Shown: positions 8,302-17,198 of the stretch, piece after piece | Numbering within the stretch: the first letter of the stretch is position 1 | Layout of the letters: each line of letters starts with the position of its first letter | From: Marinoscillum luteum | GTDB lineage: Bacteria; Bacteroidota; Bacteroidia; Cytophagales; Cyclobacteriaceae | Reading direction: 5' to 3' | DNA: 64,000 bases | Assembly: GCF_044005705.1 (NCBI RefSeq) | Contig: NZ_JBIPKE010000015.1 | Location: 310,001-374,000 of the forward strand | The notes under the pieces: generated by a model | What the model was told of the DNA's origin: nothing | The model's input: the letters and a program-made list of their open reading frames with translations, nothing else | The model's database searches: none | Program-made: the position numbers and the translations under genes

Positions 8302-10041
8302 ATGGCATATCCAGAGATAATTTCGAAACTAATAGGTGATATTTTCGAGAACTCATTGGAAAGTGAGAACATTGAGATTGCACAGATCTCTAGCAGAGAT
8401 GTAAATGGCTTAATAAGAAGTACAGATTCAAATACTGCTCTGATATCACCCAATCTTATATCAAAAATTAGACCATCTCACATCAATGTACCAGTCAACT
8501 CAACCGGACTAAATTATTTGGATGACTTTGAGTATAAACCATCATTTTGGCTCTACCTATCTCCAGCTTCCGGCTTAAAAAAAGCAGAACCCTTAGTTGT
8601 GTCTTGGACAAATGGTAATCACACCACGTTACATCCCGATCCGGGTTTTCTCGGTACATACGGTTTATCACCTAGAGTAGCCAATGATATCACTTTTTGG
8701 GACGATCTATCAAAACCGAAGTATAACATAGTTGAAAATGTGCCCTTATCAATCTATGATTACCCAATCCAAACAGAAGCCTATGTCAAAATAGATCGAA
8801 AATACCTGAGCGACTACCTTTCAGTGAGAAAAAGAGTGGCTATTAAGGTTTTTCGAGAAATTAGGGATATTGAAATCAGTGACGATATTCTTAATCTATT
8901 AGATGGCAAACAGTACTTTATCAAGGAGCATGATCAATATGAAGTTAGATTAAGTAAATACAGTCATAAGGACGACATTGTTCGCCTCGAAGTGAATGGC
9001 TTCAAAGTATTGTTGGAAGACTTTAAACTTCTTGAGACTGAAAATAATTATGGTGGGCACAGTTGGAAAGGTATTGATCAGAAGGTTACAGGGTATGAAG
9101 CAAGGCATAATATGCCCTTCCGGTATGTTTATGTGTCAGATGATGTATTGGATAAATATGAACAAGATGAAGATTACAATGTTCAACCTGAATCTGGCTC
9201 AGTTAGTTATGGTATTCACTGGCGTGTTTCACATTGTGACCGTGTGGGGAGAAATGCTATCAAAATAGAGATTAAAAAGCTCTATGAAGGAACTCCATAT
9301 GATGTAATTGATTATTGGAATCAATTTTCAATTGATCCTAAAACCATAGACACTGACCAAGAAAATATAGCAGAAAAAGCTACAAGACTTGTAAGAAAGT
9401 ATTTGCTTTTTGGTAGAGGTTTATCATCAATATTAAATCGAATTTGTGATTTCAATTTTCTCTCCTTAGAGCTGATCAGTTTGGATGAAAAATCTTTGGA
9501 TTATAAAGGGTATGCTCAAGATCATGATATCAGACCTATTATGAATCATGTTAGTGCTAAGGCATTTTCAAAAGAAGAATTCATCATAAGATGCAAAAAG
9601 CTAAACATACTACTCTCAGAAAATCTTCGTGAAAAAAATTTAAGAAAAGTAGTTCACTGCTTAGGATTTGAAGCTGATAAAACTAACGAGTTGAGAAGCA
9701 TTAAACTTTTAGAACTTATCTTAAAGTATCTTTATGTAGCCCACAGTTCTGGATTGCACCCAAGAAAAAGCAAAGAGGCCATTTTATCAAGGATAGATGA
9801 ATTCAAGGATTTGAAGGTAATTCCTGAGTTATTGGCCTTGAATGCAATCAGGCAGCTTGATGCTCATAAGAGCAAAGATTTCAATTCCAAATTCAATACC
9901 GCCTTAGAAACCCTAGCCATTGATAAAAAAATGATCACCAATAACTACTCGAATGTATGTCACGATACGTATGATAGGTTAATCGATATGTTCAGTGATT
10001 TAAATAGTTTTTTGGTCAGTGCTTATGATTTTAAGGATTGA
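8302..10041 (+). CDS. hypothetical protein, last gene of the methyltransferase-helicase operon
   Basis: A protein of about 579 residues that I do not recognise. ATG 8302 follows the HNH stop (TGA 8298-8300) by one base. The first ~370 residues look mixed alpha/beta (for example PSFWLYLSP, LVVSWTNGNHTTLHPDPGF, YGIHWRVSHCDRVGR). The last ~210 residues are helical, and a segment near residue 525 (LLALNAIRQLDAHKS) resembles HEPN-like helical bundles, but no clear RX4-6H is present. No Walker or nuclease motif was found. Position suggests a specificity or sensor subunit; this is inference. Confidence 0.75.
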   Translation: MAYPEIISKLIGDIFENSLESENIEIAQISSRDVNGLIRSTDSNTALISPNLISKIRPSHINVPVNSTGLNYLDDFEYKPSFWLYLSPASGLKKAEPLVVSWTNGNHTTLHPDPGFLGTYGLSPRVANDITFWDDLSKPKYNIVENVPLSIYDYPIQTEAYVKIDRKYLSDYLSVRKRVAIKVFREIRDIEISDDILNLLDGKQYFIKEHDQYEVRLSKYSHKDDIVRLEVNGFKVLLEDFKLLETENNYGGHSWKGIDQKVTGYEARHNMPFRYVYVSDDVLDKYEQDEDYNVQPESGSVSYGIHWRVSHCDRVGRNAIKIEIKKLYEGTPYDVIDYWNQFSIDPKTIDTDQENIAEKATRLVRKYLLFGRGLSSILNRICDFNFLSLELISLDEKSLDYKGYAQDHDIRPIMNHVSAKAFSKEEFIIRCKKLNILLSENLREKNLRKVVHCLGFEADKTNELRSIKLLELILKYLYVAHSSGLHPRKSKEAILSRIDEFKDLKVIPELLALNAIRQLDAHKSKDFNSKFNTALETLAIDKKMITNNYSNVCHDTYDRLIDMFSDLNSFLVSAYDFKD

Positions 10042-10355
10042 TTACACTACCAATATACCTCCTCACACCCCTGTCCTTCCAGCCTGTGCGCTCCGCTGCG
10101 CTACACTTACAAGCTTCCAGTCACCCACAGCAAGAGTAGCCCGTTATTCCATTGCGCTCTGCTGCATTCCGTACCGTGCCACACTTGCTTTTCCCAACCC
10201 ACAACCCCGCAGGTAAAGGGGTGTTCAAATTTTGACCAAAGCCTACCAACAGTTCACCAAGCTCCCTCTCCTCTAGTGAAAAAATCAAACCGAAATCAAT
10301 GATTTAGATTTTGTAGATTTAATTCAACTTAACGGACTACCTCAATAACACCAAA
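10042..10355. other. gene-free spacer with intergenic repeat copy 1
   Basis: No gene is supported here. The stretch carries the first copy of a ~160-bp repeat (10065-10224), then an AT-rich leader before the sacsin-like gene. TAGATTTA at 10314-10321 resembles a -7 box, but no TTG stands at the right distance. Confidence 0.6.
10065..10224 (+). repeat. ~160-bp intergenic repeat, copy 1
   Basis: Shares long blocks with 13711-13874, including AGCAAGAGTAGCCCGTTA, ACCGTGCCACACTTGC and CACAACCCCGCAGGTAAA. Its ends are inverted (ACACCCCT at 10065-10072, AGGGGTGT at 10217-10224). Together the two copies bracket the sacsin-like gene as direct repeats. It has no coding potential that I trust. Confidence 0.75.
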
Positions 10356-13300
10356 ATGATCCAAAAAGAACAAATAGCTGATCGAAGAAAAGAAATTGCA
10401 GAAATAAGACATGCAGACAGCGTATTCAGGGATATTCTGGCAAGGGAAAAAGAAAGAGAAGATTATGAAGAACGCTGGTTTTGGGAATTACTTCAAAATG
10501 CCAAAGATGCTGTAGACCTCGCTCAAAAAGTCTCAGCTCGTTTAGAAGTTAGTGAGGATAAAATATCGTTTTCTCATACAGGCAACCCTTTCGAACTTGA
10601 CGATATCTTGAGTTTGATTATTCAAGGCTCCTCTAAATCAGACAAAGTCGGCAAAACAGGAAGATTTGGGACTGGATTTATGACCACATACCTTCTCTCA
10701 AAGAGGGTAAATATCAGTGGGCAATTAAGTGGAGGTCAAGGTTGTTTCCAATTCAATCTAGATCGGGAAGCATCAGACAACGATGAGTTCTACAAACTAC
10801 AAGCCATTTCTAACGAAAGCTTTGATAATTCGATAAGAGAAGAAAGTTATCTTGGTGCGAGTCAGTTCCAAACCAAGTTTGTCTACAACCTCGATGAAAG
10901 AGGAAAGGAAACAGCAAAAGCAGGGATCAAAAGTTTGGATCTTCTAATACCCTTCAGTCAGCTGTTTAACCAACAAATTGAGTCGATCGAAGTAGTTTCC
11001 CAATCGTCAATCACAAAATACGAAAAACATTTTGTTGAAGAGTTTTCAATTGAAGGTAAGAAGCTAAACCACTATAAACTCGAAACTATAACTGATAATC
11101 AAGTTGTTAAGAGTTTCAATGCGTATGTTATAGTTGACGAAGAGTTTGAGATATGTAGTATTACAAATTCTAACTCTGGTGTAGAAAAGTTTGAGCCATT
11201 AGAAAAAAACCACCCCAGACTTTATTTTACCTTTCCTTTAATTGGCAGTGAAGAAATAGGGATACCATTTGTAATAAACTCACTTCAATTTGACCCTAAA
11301 GTTGAAAGAAATGGAATCTATCTAAAGAGTGGGAACGATAAGACTGATGTCGTCAGAAATAAAACTATAGTAGAATCTGGCCTACGGACAGCTTCGGAAG
11401 TATTTACCAAGCTATCCATTGCTCGAAACATACAGGGAGTATTCGAACTCCTAAATTTCAAAGCGGCTAAAGATTACACATGGATAGACCATTCATGGCT
11501 CAATGGCTTGAAAAGAGAAACTCTTGATTCGCTTTCTACAATTGAATTCATAAAGGTTGCCAGTAATGACAACCTCACATCTTTCAACGATCTGACCGTT
11601 CCTTACTCCAGTTATGAAGAGAAGTCAATCAAGATATATGAATTGTTCAAGAATCTAAGTAATCGGTCTGTAGTTAGAGAATCCGAATTATACAATTGGA
11701 TAAATATCTGCAAGAATCATATAGAAATACGTGAATTAGACATTTTTGAGATAACCCCAATTTGTGGGATTAAAGAGCTGATCCAACTCGTAGCTGAATT
11801 TTCTGATCTGGAGACCTTTACATCAAACCTTATCAATGCCGATCCCTACCAATGGCTCAATGATTTTTATGAAATCACAGATACACTTTTTGATAGTTTC
11901 CCTCTTGCCAGTGAAATACTTTTAAATCAAGAGGGCCAGTTCCGTGCTCCTGAAGGAATGTTTTGGGATAAGTGCAATGACCCTGAACTGAATGCCATAT
12001 CAAAGTCCCTTGGGCTAAATTTTCCGACCAAATTAATTTCATCTGATATCAAAAGATTCACAATTTCTGGAATTGTAGACTTTTACGAGAATCAGGCAGT
12101 AGCCCAAATTAAAGCCGTCTTAAACGATCCTGATTTAGATTACACTGAAGAGCTGATAAAAAAAGCCAACGTAGACTTTCTGAAATGGCTTATATCGAAA
12201 AATCGGAAAGACGATATCAAAGACTTGAAAATACTCTCAGGAGAACCAGACAGTCTAAATGTTCAAGTCTTACCACAAGGTTCTCATCTCCTGCTAACTC
12301 CAAAATCCTTTTTCTCCGGAAGTTTTCCTTTTTTTTCCGATCTAATTCGAGAACGTGACTGCATGCACGCTATTTATGCAGAATATCTTAGTGAAACTGA
12401 TTTTAGGTTTTTAAGCGATCACAACCTTATTCACTACTCTCCTCTTGTGATAAGAAATGAAAAACTCAATCCTAAAATCATAGAATTACTGGCAGTTAAC
12501 CCAGATGATTTAAATATCCTGAAAGATGACGAGGGTAAAATACAACGAGAAATTGAATTTGAATACTCTGATTTTGCTTATCTAACCACATCTGAGGGTC
12601 ATATTTATGATAGAAATTCAACACCAAAATCATGCTTCGAGAGGTTGCGATTTCTTATGCTGGAGGCAACAGAAAGAGACCCTTTTTTCAACCAACTCAC
12701 CTTTGATGTAACGGTTGAAGAGACAGGGAAAGCGATCAAATTCAACAGATCACTATGGTTGGCAAGAGCCAAGAGTCTTCAGTGGATATTTATTAGAAAT
12801 CCAGATATCGAAAGCGAAAAAAAATTTCTCTCAGAGGTTCCTTCATCCAAAAACTTATCCGAGCTCATGAAGGACCACCCCGATCTAATCAAATCAATAA
12901 AAGGTGAAAATCAGCAATTATTCCTAACCAAAATTGGAGTAGGAGTATCCGACCTAATTCGAAACACTCTCCCTTCAGAGGATCTTAAGTTAAGCTGGGA
13001 CAGAGCTATCACGAATATGATCACAAGTGAAGTTGATCCCGAATTAGTTCAGGAAATTTTCAACGACCCTACAATTAAAAAGGAATATGAGAAACGACTC
13101 AATGAGAAAAAATTAATAAGTAGAAACCAAAGAATCGGAGCACTGATAGAGAAGCTCTTCAAGGAATATATCGTTGAGTTAAAAGAAAGTGGAACCGAAA
13201 TTTCAATCGAAAGAAAACCATTTGGCAGCGATTATTTACTTACTGACGAATCTTCGGATTTAGTGAATAATAACGCTGAGAGAGAAGGATTTTCTTTAAA

Positions 13301-13685
13301 CAATGGAGATTGGCTCGTTGAGTTAAAAGCCTCGGGTAAAGAATTTGCCGAGATGACAACACTTCAAGCAGGCACAGCCGCTACTACTTCCGCTGGCTAT
13401 GCGTTAATTGTTGTTCCATTAGATGGAAATGAACCGGATATTGACTACTTAAAAGCTAATGCCAAGGTAATATCAGATATCGGCAAAAGGGTTGGTAATA
13501 TTATTTCCGACTATGATGACGTGCTTAAAAGAAAGAAGCTCTTGAATACTGGCAAAAATGGCATTTCAGTTAGCATGGAAGATCAAACTGTTCGATTTAG
13601 AGTTGAGTCGGCAATCTGGAATTCTGCAGACTCCTCTTCTATAAAGGATTTCATATTTACTAAATTCAAAACCAAAAATCTTTAA
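10356..13685 (+). CDS. sacsin-like GHKL ATPase with C-terminal nuclease-like domain
   Basis: A 1,109-residue protein. The N-terminal GHKL (Hsp90/sacsin-type) ATPase is marked by ELLQNAKDAVD (residues 44-54, the N box) and GRFGTGFMTTYLL (about 102-114, the glycine-rich lid). The long middle has no motif I recognise. The C-terminal ~170 residues contain EGFSLNNGDWLVELKAS (about 978-993), a D...E-x-K pattern like PD-(D/E)XK/DUF3883-type domains. Sacsin-like ATPases with nuclease tails recur in bacterial defence islands. It stands alone between two copies of a ~160-bp repeat, so it probably arrived as a separate unit. Its trigger is unknown. Confidence 0.85.
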   Translation: MIQKEQIADRRKEIAEIRHADSVFRDILAREKEREDYEERWFWELLQNAKDAVDLAQKVSARLEVSEDKISFSHTGNPFELDDILSLIIQGSSKSDKVGKTGRFGTGFMTTYLLSKRVNISGQLSGGQGCFQFNLDREASDNDEFYKLQAISNESFDNSIREESYLGASQFQTKFVYNLDERGKETAKAGIKSLDLLIPFSQLFNQQIESIEVVSQSSITKYEKHFVEEFSIEGKKLNHYKLETITDNQVVKSFNAYVIVDEEFEICSITNSNSGVEKFEPLEKNHPRLYFTFPLIGSEEIGIPFVINSLQFDPKVERNGIYLKSGNDKTDVVRNKTIVESGLRTASEVFTKLSIARNIQGVFELLNFKAAKDYTWIDHSWLNGLKRETLDSLSTIEFIKVASNDNLTSFNDLTVPYSSYEEKSIKIYELFKNLSNRSVVRESELYNWINICKNHIEIRELDIFEITPICGIKELIQLVAEFSDLETFTSNLINADPYQWLNDFYEITDTLFDSFPLASEILLNQEGQFRAPEGMFWDKCNDPELNAISKSLGLNFPTKLISSDIKRFTISGIVDFYENQAVAQIKAVLNDPDLDYTEELIKKANVDFLKWLISKNRKDDIKDLKILSGEPDSLNVQVLPQGSHLLLTPKSFFSGSFPFFSDLIRERDCMHAIYAEYLSETDFRFLSDHNLIHYSPLVIRNEKLNPKIIELLAVNPDDLNILKDDEGKIQREIEFEYSDFAYLTTSEGHIYDRNSTPKSCFERLRFLMLEATERDPFFNQLTFDVTVEETGKAIKFNRSLWLARAKSLQWIFIRNPDIESEKKFLSEVPSSKNLSELMKDHPDLIKSIKGENQQLFLTKIGVGVSDLIRNTLPSEDLKLSWDRAITNMITSEVDPELVQEIFNDPTIKKEYEKRLNEKKLISRNQRIGALIEKLFKEYIVELKESGTEISIERKPFGSDYLLTDESSDLVNNNAEREGFSLNNGDWLVELKASGKEFAEMTTLQAGTAATTSAGYALIVVPLDGNEPDIDYLKANAKVISDIGKRVGNIISDYDDVLKRKKLLNTGKNGISVSMEDQTVRFRVESAIWNSADSSSIKDFIFTKFKTKNL

Positions 13686-14168
13686 AAAGCCCTACCCTAA
13701 AACCCAACACACACAGCCCCATCCCTCCAGCCAGTGCGCTCCGCTTCGCTGCACTCACAAGCTTTCGGTCTCACACAGCAAGAGTAGCCCGTTACTACGT
13801 TCCGCTTCTCTCCACTCCATACCGTGCCACACTTGCCTTTTCCATCCCACAACCCCGCAGGTAAAGCGGTGTTCGTCATCAGTTGCCAGCAGTTAGCACG
13901 CCAGGCCTCTCCATAAGCTACTCCCGATTAATATCGGGATCAGCACATGGTTCGCTTGCAGTGACTAACGCCAGCCTGTCATGCCACCTGCTTTGGCTGC
14001 TTTCTTCCTCACGGCAGTTACCCCTGTCCTCATGGCCGCCTCATTCCATTCCGTTCCTTCGGTCACTTTATTGCATTTCAGCCGCCACTCGTCCAGCCAC
14101 TGCCAGTGTTTGTGCTCGCCTGCGTTCTCTCTCGGGCTGCACCCTGTGGAATCAGACTGGAAGCAGCA
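13686..14168. other. 483-bp gene-free spacer with repeat copy 2
   Basis: Open frames here are low-quality and overlap repeats. The first half is repeat copy 2. Within the rest, CCCGAT-TAAT-ATCGGG at 13923-13938 is a perfect hairpin. The remainder (13940-14168) is C/T-rich on the + strand, and I see no further signal. Confidence 0.6.
13711..13874 (+). repeat. ~160-bp intergenic repeat, copy 2
   Basis: A second, diverged direct copy of the repeat at 10065-10224, starting just after the sacsin-like gene. Shared blocks include CCAGCC at the start, AGCAAGAGTAGCCCGTTA in the middle and CACAACCCCGCAGGTAAA near the end. The outer inverted ends are weaker than in copy 1. Confidence 0.75.
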
Positions 14169-14429
14169 TTAATCTATCTCTGATAAGAAGCCTGCAAGAC
14201 GTTTCTTCAAATACATCCTGCCATAATGCGTCTTTAAATATTTTTCTCTCTTCATGGCATCCTTTTTATCAACGCAGGCTTCAAAATAGATCAACCGTAA
14301 AGGTCTACGATGCTTAGTTGAAATAACGCTACCTTGATCATGCTGCTTCAGTCTTGCTCTTAAATCTTCTGTATAGCCAACGTAGTTTTTCTGATCCTTT
14401 TCTGAATATAGAACATAGGTATAATGCAT
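14169..14429 (-). CDS. GIY-YIG nuclease family protein
   Basis: An 86-residue single-domain GIY-YIG protein of the short UvrC-N/URI-like type common in Bacteroidota. The two core strands are YTYVLYS (residues 3-9) and NYVGYT (15-20). The helix DLRARLKQHDQG carries the expected arginine, and KREKYLKTHYGR supplies the later basic helix. Many such short proteins have no known role. It is divergent from the HEPN gene at 14702. Confidence 0.88.
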   Translation of the reverse strand: MHYTYVLYSEKDQKNYVGYTEDLRARLKQHDQGSVISTKHRRPLRLIYFEACVDKKDAMKREKYLKTHYGRMYLKKRLAGFLSEID

Positions 14430-14701
14430 GCATCAATTTAAAGATTTAAGAGCATTCCACGGGTTTGTGTAGTTGCACTGTGGCAGATATTAGCGGCCAG
14501 AATTAATTAAATGGCCACATTGCTTCCTACAGGGGTCGCAGCGCCCTAACGGGCTATCTATGACTCCCACCCTCGTTCGGCTCGCAGGACGGCTCGCTTC
14601 TTTCAGTCGGCTCCGCCTTTTAGTTTACCTGCGGGGCTCCAACGCCAGTTCCTACTCCTGATATAAATTCAGTATATTTAATTAATACCACCTCCATCAA
14701 A
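14430..14701. other. spacer between divergent GIY-YIG and HEPN genes
   Basis: No gene. GC-rich blocks around 14530-14640 include a short palindrome (GCCCTAACGGGC, 14542-14553) and a fragment TTTACCTGCGGGG near 14625. That fragment is the reverse complement of the end of the 10065/13711 repeats. It may be a remnant of the same repeat family. Confidence 0.4.
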
Positions 14702-15514
14702 ATGAGCAAAACGAAAAAGAGAATCACAGCCGACATTAAAAGTCAAATAGCAACCCTGGTTCAAGTGATTCATCCATTCTTACCCCTTTCAGCAAGGTCA
14801 AAAAACACGACCACCTTTTACACCATCTTCCAGGAAAGCAGAGTTTCTAAATACCTTGATGGATTTGACGTCAAAAGAAAAGCACTTCAAAACGGATGGG
14901 AAAATGTTTTTCGATATCACCCAAAGTTGCCATTCACTCTAATCAGAAAAATTGTTCCCGCAGCAATTGGGTATAGAAAAGCTAAGAGAGACCCACTCAA
15001 ACAATCAGAGCTAAACTCCCTAATACAAGCCTTGACGACTTTAGGCATAAATATGGAATCTGAGTTATCAGGTATTGAAATTGACGAATCAGTGCCTGGT
15101 ATCACCGTCCCTCCCGCTGAGCTTGTTAAACGCTTAGAGTCACATCCCTTAGTTGATCAAATTGCAACCAACCCTCTTCAATTATTCAAAGATGGTCACT
15201 ATAATGAATCCGTAAGAAAAGCTGCGGAAAGATTTGAAAAAGAAATACAAGATCGAACTGGCCTCACTGAGATTGGTAAGCAGCTAATGGGCAAAGTTTT
15301 CAGTGGTGCATCACCCACAATCCCATTGAACACCCTCTCAACTGAAAACGAAAAGAACATTCAGGAAGGATATCAATTGATCGCTATGGGAATGATGATG
15401 GCACTGCGAAACATATTCAGCCATGGCGATGAAAATGCCCGTGAACCGGAAGAAGCTTATGAAATGCTCCTCTTTTTAAATTGGTTATTTAGGCTCTTAC
15501 CTTCAACCACTTAA
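14702..15514 (+). CDS. TIGR02391/Ymh-type HEPN protein
   Basis: A 270-residue protein. The C-terminal ~110 residues are a helical HEPN-like domain. LFKDGHYNESVRKAAERFEK gives the first helices, and R236-N-I-F-S-H241 matches the RX4H motif of HEPN ribonucleases. The arrangement resembles the TIGR02391 family, found in abortive-infection and mobile contexts. The N-terminal half is basic and unassigned. It is followed, with one base between, by a PD-(D/E)XK-like gene; the two probably work together. RNase activity is inferred from the motif. Confidence 0.8.
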   Translation: MSKTKKRITADIKSQIATLVQVIHPFLPLSARSKNTTTFYTIFQESRVSKYLDGFDVKRKALQNGWENVFRYHPKLPFTLIRKIVPAAIGYRKAKRDPLKQSELNSLIQALTTLGINMESELSGIEIDESVPGITVPPAELVKRLESHPLVDQIATNPLQLFKDGHYNESVRKAAERFEKEIQDRTGLTEIGKQLMGKVFSGASPTIPLNTLSTENEKNIQEGYQLIAMGMMMALRNIFSHGDENAREPEEAYEMLLFLNWLFRLLPSTT

Positions 15515-15515
15515 A

Positions 15516-16049
15516 ATGGAAGACAAACACATCCTCGAGAAAATAGACCTAGCATTAGCAGAGCTTCTTGCAAGAGACGAGTTTCTCTTAATCAATGATC
15601 TCAGTGAGCGATCTATTAGCCATAAACTGGCAGAATATCTGCAAACTCAATTCCCTGATTACCATGTCGATTGTGAGTATAATGGATCAGCCGCTAACGA
15701 TTATGAGAAGAAAAAAATCAATATCGTATGGGAACAATTAGCAGAGGCCGGTTTACTCCATGATAGGGAAATGGAGTTAGAAGGAGAAGTTCTAATCAGG
15801 TCTGTCTTTCCAGACATCATTATCCATCAAAGAGGAAGTCATGATGAAAACCTGTGCATCATCGAGATAAAGAAATCATCAAGTGCAGTTGATCATAAAT
15901 ATGATCACATTAAACTTCAAGCTTACACCAGTTCAAACTTAGACAATGTACTAAAATATCAGCTTGGGGTCTTCATTGAAATAGCAATTGGCGACAATCC
16001 CGACTCTTCTATATCAATGCTATTCAAAAACGGCATACCAGTTGACTAA
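15516..16049 (+). CDS. PD-(D/E)XK nuclease-like protein
   Basis: A 177-residue protein with a compact nuclease signature: SVFPDIII (D100) and, after a short loop, CIIEIKKSSS (E117-I-K119). This is the PD...(D/E)XK spacing of restriction-like nucleases. The early helix LSERSISHKLAEYLQTQFP resembles the first helix of that fold, with E31 as a possible extra metal ligand. ATG 15516 comes one base after the HEPN stop, so they form a two-gene operon. Whether it is an active nuclease or a binding partner cannot be told. Confidence 0.75.
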   Translation: MEDKHILEKIDLALAELLARDEFLLINDLSERSISHKLAEYLQTQFPDYHVDCEYNGSAANDYEKKKINIVWEQLAEAGLLHDREMELEGEVLIRSVFPDIIIHQRGSHDENLCIIEIKKSSSAVDHKYDHIKLQAYTSSNLDNVLKYQLGVFIEIAIGDNPDSSISMLFKNGIPVD

Positions 16050-16085
16050 AGCATGAATATAAAATCAAAAAAAGAGGTCAGCAAG

Positions 16086-16203
16086 TTAGGCTGGAGCACA
16101 TCCCAACCCTGATAGAAAAGCAAGGAACTACGGCATAAACCCGCATCCCTTCGCCTAAGCCATTTATTCCGTTCCTCCTTGCATTTCTCCCCTCCAGCCT
16201 GGT
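16086..16203. repeat. nested imperfect palindrome
   Basis: AGGCTGGAG (16088-16096) pairs with CTCCAGCCT (16192-16200). Inside it, GCAAGGAAC near 16122 pairs with GTTCCTCCTTGC near 16171 with a short bulge. The structure fills the gap between the PD-(D/E)XK gene and the DUF2188 gene. It recalls the cassette sites at 55-62 kb in overall form but lacks their AAC/GTT framing. Confidence 0.5.
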
Positions 16204-16341
16204 CAATACGCTTTCTATTTTTTCTTTTTCTTACCCGCTTCTGGTGGGTTCTTTTTCTTTCTTCTCTTTTGGAAAACAGCTAAGGGTCAACTATTTAATC
16301 TAAAGATGCGTTATAAATGACAAGTATCAATAACTAATTCT

Positions 16342-16572
16342 ATGGATAACTATCATCTAACTAAAAAGGGAGATAAGTGGAACTTGACCAAGGAGGGAAA
16401 CTCTAAAGCCACAAAATCATTCGATACCACCAAAGAAGAAGCGATCAAGCAGAGTGCTGATTACTTAAAATCAGGCAGTGGAGGAAGTATGAAAATTCAT
16501 AAGGAAGACGGAAAGATTCAAGAAGAAAGAACCTATCCAAGAAGTAAGGATCCAAAAGAAAGTAAAGGTTAG
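16342..16572 (+). CDS. DUF2188-like small protein
   Basis: A 76-residue, lysine-rich hydrophilic protein. The pattern YHLTKKGDKWNLTKEGNSKA, then a helix (TTKEEAIKQSADYL), then MKIHKEDGKIQEERTYP matches DUF2188 proteins. These are small domains whose HxxDGxIQxERTYP-type ending is recognisable; their function is unknown. It is the last + strand gene of the island and faces the phage-like module across a terminator-like hairpin. Confidence 0.8.
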   Translation: MDNYHLTKKGDKWNLTKEGNSKATKSFDTTKEEAIKQSADYLKSGSGGSMKIHKEDGKIQEERTYPRSKDPKESKG

Positions 16573-16581
16573 GAACAAGAA

Positions 16582-16605
16582 AGCAGGATCCTTTCGAACC
16601 CTGCT
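16582..16605. terminator. hairpin between convergent genes
   Basis: AGCAGG...CCTGCT arms surround a loop holding TTCGAA. It lies between the stop codons of the convergent DUF2188 and Cas2-fold genes, so it could end transcription from either side. There is no long T-run. Confidence 0.45.
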
Positions 16606-16628
16606 CACACCTCACCAGAACATCTGCC

Positions 16629-16901
16629 CTACTTCACCAATGCATTCAAACCGGAATCCGAGGTGAGCGAATTGGCCTGAGCCGCATCATTCTTCACCTG
16701 AATCACCAGGATTCGGTCGTCATCCTCCACAGTCTGTTTCAGGTTCTCCAAAACATTCGAGGCTTGTTCATCCTCCTCTGCTTTGATCAGAAAGGTAGTA
16801 TTCATCACTTTCTGCGCCACAGGATACTGCTCGATCCTTCTCACCAGCTTGTCATAATTCTTATTGCCAAACAGGTCATAACATACAAGGAAGTTTTTCA
16901 T
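16629..16901 (-). CDS. Cas2-fold / SinR-family small protein
   Basis: A 90-residue protein with the ferredoxin-like core seen in Cas2 and in phage SinR-family proteins: NFLVCYDLFGNKNYDKLVRR at the start (strand, D9, helix), then VMNTTFLIKAE and RILVIQVKNDA. No CRISPR array or other cas gene is near, so it is not a CRISPR Cas2. Similar stand-alone proteins recur in Bacteroidota prophage-like gene sets. It is the last gene of the minus-strand module. Confidence 0.75.
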   Translation of the reverse strand: MKNFLVCYDLFGNKNYDKLVRRIEQYPVAQKVMNTTFLIKAEEDEQASNVLENLKQTVEDDDRILVIQVKNDAAQANSLTSDSGLNALVK

Positions 16902-16911
16902 TTAGATTTAT

Positions 16912-17196
16912 TTAAAGAGTTAGAAATTGATTTCTGTGCAATTTCTGTGCAGCTTGTTGAAGGCTCAATTCCTCCTCATCTACAGTTGCTTGACTTACTG
17001 CAGTAAGTACACCTCCAGCTACTCCCACATAGGCAGCAGCCGTTACCAGAGCTACAGGTAAAGCAACCGGTGCGGCAAGCACTGCCCCACTCACTGCAGC
17101 CAGCGTTAAGCCGATATTCCGAAGCACTCGAAAGAACTTTGGAGTAGGCGCTTTCACCCGCTCGATCACGCCAAGATCATTCACTGATTTGGTCAT
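16912..17196 (-). CDS. small membrane protein of the phage-like module
   Basis: A 94-residue protein. The middle (NIGLTLAAVSGAVLAAPVAL, then ALVTAAAYVGVAGGVLTAVS) forms two Ala/Gly-rich hydrophobic helices. The N-terminus is charged and the C-terminus is a short amphipathic helix. Next to a coiled-coil membrane protein and DUF5675 it could be a holin-like or scaffold protein; this is a guess from context. Confidence 0.65.
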   Translation of the reverse strand: MTKSVNDLGVIERVKAPTPKFFRVLRNIGLTLAAVSGAVLAAPVALPVALVTAAAYVGVAGGVLTAVSQATVDEEELSLQQAAQKLHRNQFLTL

Positions 17197-17198
17197 AG

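Noticed and set aside
10019..10216. Open frame of 65 codons across repeat copy 1
   Set aside because: It lies in the repeat, is proline/alanine/cysteine-rich and is not kept in copy 2.
13883..14317. Open frame of 144 codons on the + strand
   Set aside because: Composition is Ser/Leu/Cys-rich with no domain. It overlaps the GIY-YIG gene on the other strand and intergenic repeat DNA.
16629..16901. Possible CRISPR Cas2
   Set aside because: The fold is Cas2-like, but no repeat-spacer array or other cas gene is in the window. Stand-alone SinR-type relatives are common in phage-like regions.
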